Shown one piece after another: positions 1-5,535 of a stretch of 5,535 nucleotides of DNA. A program made the position numbers and the translations under genes. The notes beneath the pieces were generated by a model. It saw only the letters and a program-made list of their open reading frames with translations. It was not told the DNA's origin and searched no databases. This DNA is from Gammaproteobacteria bacterium RBG_16_37_9. GTDB lineage: Bacteria > Pseudomonadota > Gammaproteobacteria > UBA9339. Numbering within the stretch: position 1 is the first letter of the stretch; every line of letters starts with the position of its first letter. Where the stretch lies: the NCBI GenBank assembly GCA_001801345.1, contig MGXJ01000067.1, forward strand, positions 1 through 5,535, read 5' to 3'.

Positions 1-2084
1 CTGTATTCTTCTAAAGCATAATTGGGATTTCCTTTTTTTTCATGGATCTTTCCTAACACTATGTGAATATGAGCTTGAGTTAAAAATACTATGTCTTCTC
101 TACCAACTAGCTTATTTTCTACTCTGAGAGCACGATTACATTGATTCCTTGCTAAATCATACTGACCATCATCGAAATATATTAAAGCCTTGTCAAACTC
201 TAGTTCGGTCAAAACACACGAAGGCATATTGTAATAATATTCTTTAGCCTCTTTTATCATCTGTTCTAGCTTTTTTTTACCAGCTTCTTTTTTTCCAATT
301 AGAAGGAAAAATTTTATCTTAAAATCTTCCGCGAACAACCTGTTTACTTTACTCTGTATAGTTTGGTTATTGATCTTTATATAATATTCAATTGCTTTCA
401 TTCCGGTATCCACATCTCTAAGTTCATAGCTTAACCACGTATTAATGTGCCAGTATTGTAATAAACAAAAGGTGCTATCTACATAGTCCATGATTTTTTT
501 AGCTTTTTCTATATATTTCTTGGCCTCCTTAAGATCGCCTAAATATAGGTAAAATTGGGATAGGTTAATATAGATAAAAAAAAGCTCTTTATGATTTTTA
601 TGATTTTCAATTATGCTTAGCAAATGTAACATTTCTTTCTCAAACATAGATAAATTCTCTCCCGATGCAAATATCAAATCTGAGGATACCAAACTTGCAT
701 ATAACAACGCCTTTTGGGAGGGAATTATACGATCCATGTTTTTATTATAGATTTTATTAGCTAACTGCTGATACAAAATATAATTAGCATATTTATTAAG
801 TAGCAGGTTATTTAATTTTAAGGAAATAATTACCGTGTTTATTACTCCTTCATCAATAATATCGTTTTGCAATGCCATGTCTATAAACGCATACAAGGGG
901 GCTACTTGGTTATTGGTGGCATCGAGATTGTTTAAATATCGAAAGTTTTTTTCTGAATAAAAATCACTAAAATGTTTGCTCAAGGTAAGAATAATTCCTT
1001 TTTTATATATAGCGTTTTTAGTATTAAATTTTTTAACAGCCTCTTCTCTTATAATATCATGGATGTTTAAAATCTGAGATTGTCCATATGTAGTTGTTTG
1101 AACAACTCCATATCTGCTCAAGATAATTAAATTTTGATCAATTTTATTCCCGAACAGGTCATTTATTAATTTTTTTGTAATATCCGTTTTCAGTAATGCT
1201 AACATGTATAACACTTTAGCTGATTCCTTATCTTTTCGTTCGATTTCCTGTAAAGTATGATCTAATACTCTGCGATAATTATCATTATATTCTTGGGTAA
1301 TATCAGAGTGTATAGGTATTTGTTTTGAGTCAAGATTTCTATATTTTTCTAAATAAGAGCTAATCCCGTCTTTATGCATTAATATCTCTTCGCTAGTTTG
1401 GGCTAAAGCTAAGGGATAATTGTATAAAGCTTTATATAATTTAACGATATCTTCTTTTTTTTCTCCCGGATGAATTTTGAATAAAAATTGTTCTGATTCT
1501 TGATTGGTAAATGATCCCAAAGACAAAACATTATCTCCAAAATTCTGTTTTTCTCTTGTGGTAATGATTATATGTTGCTTGGCGGCGGCTTTCGTCTTTG
1601 GTAGTTTTATATCCTTAGTGCTTAATACATTATCATATATCAACAACCATCTGCAATTACACTGCGAAAGCAGCGAATTGGTAAAGTCTACTATGGCACT
1701 AGGCGCAATATCTTTTATATTAATGTGAAGTAATTTTTTAAATTTCTCGTTGTTACTTAAATGAGTTAATAGATTCTCATACTGTATTCCTAGGTCACCT
1801 CTGAGATCAAACCACCATATCAAATCATACTTTTGTTCATTGATATAACTATATTCTTTCGCTAATTGAGTTTTTCCTACACCGCCATATCCTGTTAAAT
1901 AAACTATTCCATACCGTACAAGATTTTTTTGTATTTCGTCTAAATATGATGTTCGTCCAGTAAAATATGCATTTCTTGAAGGCATATTTTTTATGATCTC
2001 AGATGCGAATATCTCTGCAGATAAAGACCAAATTATTAAAGACAATAGTATGAGCTTGATATAATAGGTGGGTTTTTTTGTCAT
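1..2084 (-). CDS. NB-ARC (STAND) NTPase with N-terminal signal/anchor sequence and TPR-like C-terminal half; 3' end cut by window
   Basis: The frame is open from ATG at 2084 to base 1: 694 codons plus two bases, no stop, so the C-terminus is missing. Residues 1-27 look like a signal peptide or membrane anchor: Lys3-Lys4, Lys10, hydrophobic LILLSLIIWSL, possible cleavage after Ala27. The NB-ARC domain follows: FTGR (41-44), P-loop GYGGVGKT (65-72), Walker B WLLIYDN (146-152), sensor-like IIITTRE (172-178), a GLPLA-like YPLALA (223-228), and an MHD-like IHDIIRE (341-347) closing the winged helix. From about 380 it is helical, with TPR-like units near 501-534, 624-657 and from 668. STAND proteins are ATP-dependent switches in which such repeats usually sense a ligand; a role here is inference. 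No Shine-Dalgarno is visible; the start overlaps the upstream stop (ATGA), so translation is probably coupled. It is very AT-rich. No separate effector domain is seen in the visible part. Confidence 0.9.
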   Translation of the reverse strand, partial: MTKKPTYYIKLILLSLIIWSLSAEIFASEIIKNMPSRNAYFTGRTSYLDEIQKNLVRYGIVYLTGYGGVGKTQLAKEYSYINEQKYDLIWWFDLRGDLGIQYENLLTHLSNNEKFKKLLHINIKDIAPSAIVDFTNSLLSQCNCRWLLIYDNVLSTKDIKLPKTKAAAKQHIIITTREKQNFGDNVLSLGSFTNQESEQFLFKIHPGEKKEDIVKLYKALYNYPLALAQTSEEILMHKDGISSYLEKYRNLDSKQIPIHSDITQEYNDNYRRVLDHTLQEIERKDKESAKVLYMLALLKTDITKKLINDLFGNKIDQNLIILSRYGVVQTTTYGQSQILNIHDIIREEAVKKFNTKNAIYKKGIILTLSKHFSDFYSEKNFRYLNNLDATNNQVAPLYAFIDMALQNDIIDEGVINTVIISLKLNNLLLNKYANYILYQQLANKIYNKNMDRIIPSQKALLYASLVSSDLIFASGENLSMFEKEMLHLLSIIENHKNHKELFFIYINLSQFYLYLGDLKEAKKYIEKAKKIMDYVDSTFCLLQYWHINTWLSYELRDVDTGMKAIEYYIKINNQTIQSKVNRLFAEDFKIKFFLLIGKKEAGKKKLEQMIKEAKEYYYNMPSCVLTELEFDKALIYFDDGQYDLARNQCNRALRVENKLVGREDIVFLTQAHIHIVLGKIHEKKGNPNYALEEY
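2081..2084 (-). other. ATGA stop/start overlap between the pseudokinase and NB-ARC genes
   Basis: The TGA stop of the membrane protein (2083-2081) overlaps the ATG of the NB-ARC gene (2084-2082). No purine-rich ribosome site precedes this ATG, which supports reinitiation by ribosomes finishing the upstream gene. The two products are therefore probably made in a linked ratio. Confidence 0.85.
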
Positions 2085-3337
2085 AGTGGACTAAACTTTA
2101 TTTTTATTATATTGTCATCAGTGATATTTGTTTCTTGGTCTTCTTCTGTTTCAGGATCCATAATGTTAATGGATATAAACATTACATTAACTTCGTCTTT
2201 TTTGGTATCTTTAATTTCTATTTTTGCTTTTTGACAAAGTTTTTCCAAAACAGGGCTTGGTAACTCATGCATTCGAATTTTGTCGCTTAGCTTTTGCTTG
2301 TATTCATAACCAATGTCAGTTATTTCAATATTCGCGGATCCTTGATCTTGAGAAATTTTTATAATTATTTCTGAAGATAATTTAGACCTATAGATTGTTT
2401 TAAAAATTAAGTTTAACAGCACAATAAACACCATCTCCCTATCAGATGTTATACTTTTAATGGTATCTTTATGATCAAAGGTGATTTTTAGGTTGCTTTT
2501 GATAATACGATAACTAAAAAACTTCTCAATTTTCCGCAAGCAATCCATTAGATCTATTTCTTCTATGTAGATATCTCTTGTGATTAATTGGTGAATGCAG
2601 TGCGTAAAATATTCACTAGATAATTCTTGAGTAAATAGCACGTTATCATATAGTTTATTGTAGTCTATAGATTGTTTGATTGATTCCTGATTATTTTTAT
2701 CTAATGCAATTAATAAAGAAGCATTGTTCTTGAATAATCTATAATTTCTTATGAATAGAAATATTGATTGAAACAAATATAATATAAAAAAATACGATAA
2801 TGTAGTAATAATAAAATTCTTATGTGCTTCTAAAAATGAATTAGCGCTTATTTTTAAAAGAGTTGCTTTTTTTATGGGTATTGTTGTAATTTCGCCATAT
2901 CTCCATGATTTATTTTTTAAAATATTATTTAATATTTTTTCCCTATCTACAAATACTTTAATGCATTTACTGTTATAGCATTCTATGGCAGAAATTATAT
3001 TGCTACTGCTTGACGTTTTATTACTAACCCCGTTTACAATAGCATCTTTAGGTTCACTAAATTTAAGCTCGTTAATTGGAGGCAAGCTATATGCAGCACT
3101 ACTTACTGAATTAAAATAATTTATATTCTCTGGCAATTCATTCTTTAGTATAAGTACTATTATTTTTTTGTATTTATCTAAAATTACATCATATTCTTTT
3201 TCTATATTGTAATTTAATTTACTTAAATTTTTGTAGTTTGTTCTGATGGAAATACTGGAAAATAAAACCGTAAAAATTATATATACAATGGTCAATATAT
3301 TTATCAGGTAAAAAAATCTTTTGACTGGTATGGTCAT
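2081..3337 (-). CDS. Membrane protein resembling a sensor histidine kinase, with degenerate (probably inactive) kinase core
   Basis: This 418-residue protein has a membrane segment at about 8-29, a roughly 145-residue extracytoplasmic part, a second segment at about 174-197, and a cytoplasmic part laid out like a sensor kinase. Residues 262-287 resemble the linker after the dimerisation helices, and 290-392 resemble a HATPase_c fold. The key residues are mostly gone. The N box (300-319) keeps Asn309 in LLNL but has Lys313 where the Mg-binding Asn is expected. The G1 box reads DIGYE (341-345) instead of DxGxG, no G2 box is visible, and the helix where the phospho-acceptor His should lie (about 200-240) has no His. 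An acidic tail (394-408) precedes the end. TAA directly before the ATG fixes the upstream limit; the ribosome site is weak. The stop overlaps the NB-ARC start. Likely a pseudokinase sensor or scaffold; binding partner unknown. It is AT-rich, near 27% GC in a sampled stretch. Confidence 0.8.
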   Translation of the reverse strand: MTIPVKRFFYLINILTIVYIIFTVLFSSISIRTNYKNLSKLNYNIEKEYDVILDKYKKIIVLILKNELPENINYFNSVSSAAYSLPPINELKFSEPKDAIVNGVSNKTSSSSNIISAIECYNSKCIKVFVDREKILNNILKNKSWRYGEITTIPIKKATLLKISANSFLEAHKNFIITTLSYFFILYLFQSIFLFIRNYRLFKNNASLLIALDKNNQESIKQSIDYNKLYDNVLFTQELSSEYFTHCIHQLITRDIYIEEIDLMDCLRKIEKFFSYRIIKSNLKITFDHKDTIKSITSDREMVFIVLLNLIFKTIYRSKLSSEIIIKISQDQGSANIEITDIGYEYKQKLSDKIRMHELPSPVLEKLCQKAKIEIKDTKKDEVNVMFISINIMDPETEEDQETNITDDNIIKIKFSPL

Positions 3338-3465
3338 TTATTGCCATCGGTAAGTCGTTAAAGTAAGCATGATACCGCAAGCTGTTAAAAACGCTAGTGC
3401 TTTGACGGGGATTCCACGAAAATTTTCGGGTTATAAGTTTTTGTATAGGCGACACTGATATCCAA

Positions 3466-3493
3466 AATATAGTTTCGGGACTCAAGATAACAA
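3466..3493 (-). promoter_or_regulatory. Weak candidate promoter for the pseudokinase / NB-ARC pair
   Basis: Read on the minus strand, TTGTTA (3493-3488) and TATATT (3471-3466) are separated by 16 bases, matching the sigma-70 consensus at 4 of 6 and 5 of 6 positions. The -35 lies inside the last codons of gltX. The region is AT-rich, so a chance match is possible. No intrinsic terminator is visible between gltX and the pair, so readthrough from gltX is an alternative. Confidence 0.25.
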
Positions 3494-4888
3494 TTGTCCG
3501 ATATAAACCAAAGCCGCATCAATTCTTTTCAGCGCACGCTGTTTTCCTAGTAATCGCAGCGTTACGTTAAGAGGCGGAGATACTGTAGTTCCAGTAACCG
3601 CGACCCGAATTGGTTGCGCAACTTTGCCGAGTTTGAGATCAAATTGTTTGGCGATATCTTCGATTGCTTGGTGCAAATTTTCATCAGTCCAATCTGGAAG
3701 ATTTTCAAGAGTTTGTTTTAATGCTTTTATAATTGGAAGAATCTCTGGCTTTAAGTGCTGTTTTGCTTCTTCTTGGTAGTTTTCAAATTCTTCATAAAAG
3801 CATCTGCTTTTTGTTGCCATCTCAACTAAAGTTTCTGCTCGCTCGCGCAGGGCAACAACAAGTTCTTCTAGTGTAGGCCCATTTTGATAGTTGATTCGAA
3901 GCTCTTGCATTATTGGCACAAGATGAGTTGCTACTATTTTTGGATCTAATGTTTTAATATAGTGACGGTTAAGCCAGAGTAATTTTTCTGGATCAAATGA
4001 GGCGGCAGCCTTGTTTATATCTTTAACATCAAACAACTTAATCATTTCATCGCGCGAGAAAATTTCTTGATCTTTGTGCGACCAACCGAGGCGGATTAAA
4101 TAATTTAATATAGCTTCTGGTAAAAATCCTTCTTCTTTATATTGTAATACGCTGGCTGCACCGTGACGTTTTGATAATAATTTGCCGTCTTTTCCTAGAA
4201 TTAATGGAACATGGCCATATATTGGTGGCTCGGCTTTAAAAGCGCGAAAAATATTTATTTGTCGCGGGGTATTATTAATATGATCGGTGCCTCGAATAAC
4301 GTGAGTTATTTTCATGTCAAGATCATCAACCACGACGCAAAAATTGTAGGTCGGAAAACCGTCGGTGCGAATAATGATTAAATCGTCAAGCTCGCTATTT
4401 TGAAAGCTAAGCGGCCCCATCACTTGATCTTCAAAATCTACCGAGCCTTCTTTGTCATTTTTAAAACGGATTACAAACGGTTGGTCTTTATCAGCTGGCA
4501 AATTTTTATCGCGACAATGTCCGTCGTATTTGGGTTTTTCTTTGTTGGCTAATTGTTTTTCTCGTAATTCAGTTAATCTTTCTTTAGAACAATAACAGCG
4601 ATAAGCAGAGCCTTCGGTAATTAATTTCTCTGCTGCTTTGCGATAGAAGTCGAAGCGGCTTGTTTGATAAAATGGTCCGGCATCGTAATTTAAACCCAAC
4701 CAATTCATGCTATCTATGATAATTTGCGTCGCTTCTTTGGTTGAGCGTTCTTGATCGGTGTCTTCGATACGCAAAATAAACTTACCGCCGTGATTGCGAG
4801 CATATAACCAGGAATACAGCGCTGTTCGAATGCCGCCTAAATGTAAATTTCCCGTTGGGCTTGGTGCAAATCTAGTGCATACTGTCAT
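3482..4888 (-). CDS. gltX: Glutamyl-tRNA synthetase (GluRS)
   Basis: This cytosolic class I synthetase charges tRNA-Glu with glutamate using ATP. It has 468 residues, close to the 471 of the E. coli enzyme. The N-terminus carries FAPSPTGNLHLGG with the HIGH-type motif HLGG (16-19). LLSKRHGA (237-244) is the KMSKS-type loop, and GTDHINNTPRQ (200-210) is the typical family signature. A zinc-type insert has Cys98, Cys100 and Cys125. The fourth ligand of E. coli, His127, is Asp here, with His124 nearby; many relatives seem to share this CRD form. The C-terminal anticodon-binding part ends normally at TGA. The ATG at 4888 places the conserved motifs at the usual distance from the N-terminus; the ribosome site is weak. 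GC is near 40%, higher than in the two downstream genes. It is transcribed away from tRNA-Val, as in E. coli. Confidence 0.98.
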   Translation of the reverse strand: MTVCTRFAPSPTGNLHLGGIRTALYSWLYARNHGGKFILRIEDTDQERSTKEATQIIIDSMNWLGLNYDAGPFYQTSRFDFYRKAAEKLITEGSAYRCYCSKERLTELREKQLANKEKPKYDGHCRDKNLPADKDQPFVIRFKNDKEGSVDFEDQVMGPLSFQNSELDDLIIIRTDGFPTYNFCVVVDDLDMKITHVIRGTDHINNTPRQINIFRAFKAEPPIYGHVPLILGKDGKLLSKRHGAASVLQYKEEGFLPEAILNYLIRLGWSHKDQEIFSRDEMIKLFDVKDINKAAASFDPEKLLWLNRHYIKTLDPKIVATHLVPIMQELRINYQNGPTLEELVVALRERAETLVEMATKSRCFYEEFENYQEEAKQHLKPEILPIIKALKQTLENLPDWTDENLHQAIEDIAKQFDLKLGKVAQPIRVAVTGTTVSPPLNVTLRLLGKQRALKRIDAALVYIGQLLS

Positions 4889-4904
4889 AAATGTTTTGTG
4901 GCTC

Positions 4905-4934
4905 TGGACAAGGATATGGGCTATAAACTATTAT
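4905..4934 (+). promoter_or_regulatory. Predicted promoter for tRNA-Val and the SET gene
   Basis: TGGACA (4905-4910) and TATTAT (4929-4934) are separated by 18 bases and each match the sigma-70 consensus at 5 of 6 positions. The start point would be near 4941, leaving about 110 bases of leader that include both hairpins before the tRNA. No better promoter is visible between the palindrome and the tRNA, where only 13 bases remain. Confidence 0.45.
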
Positions 4935-4958
4935 CATACTTTACATGTTTTATGGAAA
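4930..4958 (-). promoter_or_regulatory. Predicted gltX promoter
   Basis: On the minus strand, TTTCCA (4958-4953) is followed after exactly 17 bases by GATAAT (4935-4930), matching sigma-70 consensus at 4 of 6 and 5 of 6 positions. Transcription would start near 4923, giving a gltX leader of about 35 bases. The -10 overlaps that of the opposing promoter, so the two should compete for RNA polymerase. Confidence 0.5.
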
Positions 4959-4966
4959 AAGTGAAG

Positions 4967-4983
4967 CGACAACGTAGTTGTCG
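4967..4983. repeat. Perfect 7-base inverted repeat (small hairpin)
   Basis: CGACAAC (4967-4973) and GTTGTCG (4977-4983) are exact reverse complements around a three-base loop, GTA. The right arm overlaps the first bases of the larger palindrome, so both hairpins cannot form fully at once. No T-run follows, so it is not an intrinsic terminator. It could be an operator or part of the tRNA leader fold. Confidence 0.6.
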
Positions 4984-5037
4984 TCCTGAGCGTAGCGAAG
5001 GATCTCCATGGAGATCCCTCGCAAGCTCGGGATGACA
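4979..5037. repeat. 59-base imperfect palindrome, dispersed-repeat type
   Basis: The left arm (4979-5008) and right arm (5009-5037) are near-complementary, with CCATGG at the centre. Differences are two positions that can pair as G-U, one A-C mismatch and a small bulge near 4992-4994. It is more GC-rich than its surroundings. Sequences of this wording (a 'CCTGAGCG-AGCGAAGGATCT' type core) are familiar as dispersed palindromes in many bacterial genomes. That this copy is one of a family is recalled, not tested. It encodes no transposase, so it would be a REP- or MITE-like passive element. It sits in the presumed leader of the tRNA transcript. Confidence 0.75.
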
Positions 5038-5050
5038 TCCGTGTCAAATC

Positions 5051-5123
5051 GGGCGATTAGCTCAGTTGGTAGAGCACTGCTTTCACACGGCAGGGGTAGC
5101 TGGTTCGAATCCAGTATCGCCCA
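5051..5123 (+). tRNA. tRNA-Val (anticodon CAC)
   Basis: The 73-base cloverleaf is complete. The acceptor stem (5051-5057 with 5116-5122) has seven Watson-Crick pairs, and the D stem is GCTC/GAGC. The anticodon stem 5077-5081/5089-5093 closes a seven-base loop TTCACAC with CAC at 5084-5086, which reads the valine codon GTG. The variable loop is GGGTA, and the T arm has the loop TTCGAAT. The discriminator is A5123. The next bases are TTT, so the CCA end is not encoded and must be added by tRNA nucleotidyltransferase. It is divergent from gltX and lies 24 bases before the SET gene. Confidence 0.96.
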
Positions 5124-5147
5124 TTTAAAAAGGGACCAAGACACCTT

Positions 5148-5535
5148 ATGCATAATATAGAGCTAAAACCGTCTCCTATTCATGGCTATGGAGTATTTGC
5201 TACAAAAGATATTTCTCCAAAAGAGGTGATCGAAGAATGTCCCGTGATTGTTTTTCAACGTTTGGAACTCGAATATCGGAATGAGCTTTCAAACAGGTTA
5301 TTTTTTTGGGATGATGCAAATAGTGCTATTGTTTTAGGTTATGGCTCAATGTATAACCATGCTAAAGACTACAATGCAACATTTTCTGTAGATCGTAACA
5401 ATCAACGGATGATATTTATAGCTACCAAGCACATAGCTACTGGCAGTGAGATTTTGGTTAACTATGGTGATGATTGGTTTTCTTCTCGCAACAATAAAAC
5501 TGCAGTAATAAATCAGCAGGAAAGAAAAAACAATC
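5148..5535 (+). CDS. Small SET-domain protein, probable lysine methyltransferase; 3' end cut by window
   Basis: The frame starts at ATG 5148 and stays open to the window end (129 codons plus one base). SET motifs appear in order. GYGVFA (13-18) matches the N-terminal SAM-contacting turn. MYNHAKDYNA (68-77) corresponds to the NHSCxPN motif, with Asn70 and His71 kept but the Ser-Cys replaced. GSEILVNYGDDW (99-110) corresponds to the GEEL-DY motif with the catalytic-type Tyr106. SET enzymes transfer a methyl group from S-adenosylmethionine to lysine in proteins; the substrate here is unknown. No signal sequence is seen. After the core comes a polar tail from about 112 onward. A partial ribosome site, AGGGA (5131-5135), lies 12 bases before the ATG. 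Only 24 bases separate it from the tRNA, so it is probably cotranscribed and released by tRNA 3' processing. It could be a housekeeping methyltransferase or a host-directed effector. Confidence 0.85.
   Translation, partial: MHNIELKPSPIHGYGVFATKDISPKEVIEECPVIVFQRLELEYRNELSNRLFFWDDANSAIVLGYGSMYNHAKDYNATFSVDRNNQRMIFIATKHIATGSEILVNYGDDWFSSRNNKTAVINQQERKNN

Noticed and set aside
1504..1728. 74-codon plus-strand open frame with a hydrophobic stretch
   Set aside because: It lies wholly inside the NB-ARC gene on the opposite strand, where the minus-strand frame carries clear motifs. It is an antisense shadow.
3417..3428. Perfect palindrome CGAAAATTTTCG as a terminator for gltX
   Set aside because: It is AT-rich without a loop and no T-run follows on the minus strand, so it does not make an intrinsic terminator.
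3219..3485. 88-codon minus-strand open frame between gltX and the pseudokinase
   Set aside because: It needs a TTG start in the last codons of gltX, overlaps the pseudokinase in another frame, and shows no recognisable domain.
3482..4888. Asp127 in place of the E. coli zinc ligand His127 as a sign of a damaged GluRS
   Set aside because: The other ligands and all catalytic motifs are intact, and a Cys-Arg-Asp form is, as far as I recall, common in non-enteric GluRS.
4979..5037. Palindrome as intrinsic terminator or CRISPR-type repeat
   Set aside because: No T-run follows on either strand, and there is only one copy in the window with no spacer pattern.
4950..5153. 67-codon minus-strand open frame over the tRNA and palindrome
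   Set aside because: It is the antisense reading of tRNA-Val plus the palindrome. Its 'ILRYAQDD' ending is what this type of repeat gives when translated.

Overview
The window looks like a piece of a low-GC proteobacterial chromosome. The glutamyl-tRNA synthetase is of the beta/gammaproteobacterial type. A gltX gene divergent from a valine tRNA gene is an arrangement also known from Escherichia coli. Low GC, a dispersed-type palindrome and eukaryote-like domain proteins (NB-ARC/TPR and SET) suggest a host-associated gammaproteobacterium, perhaps of Legionellales or Coxiella type. That placement is inference; the tRNA lacks an encoded CCA end, which is less usual for that group.

Layout: positions 1-4888 are read on the minus strand. 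gltX (4888-3482) is followed, after a 144-base spacer, by a two-gene unit. The first gene (3337-2081) encodes a two-pass membrane protein built like a sensor histidine kinase but without the residues needed for ATP binding and phosphotransfer. The second gene (from 2084 leftward, cut by the window edge) encodes a STAND-type NB-ARC NTPase with a TPR-like C-terminal half and, unexpectedly, a secretory or membrane-anchor sequence at its N-terminus. The two genes overlap by four bases (ATGA), so their products are probably made together and may work together. Both are much richer in AT than gltX.

Positions 4889-5050 form a divergent control region. Two good promoter candidates face each other and share the same -10 bases, one reading gltX and the other reading toward the tRNA. 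Between the rightward promoter and the tRNA lie a small perfect hairpin and a 59-base imperfect palindrome that overlap and could be alternative folds of the tRNA leader. The tRNA is tRNA-Val(CAC), 5051-5123. Only 24 bases later begins a small SET-domain protein (5148 to beyond the window end), probably transcribed with the tRNA.

The most interesting part is the pseudokinase / NB-ARC pair. It looks like a membrane sensing module with a coupled STAND NTPase. I do not recognise it as a described system, and its function (signalling, defence or host interaction) cannot be settled from the sequence.
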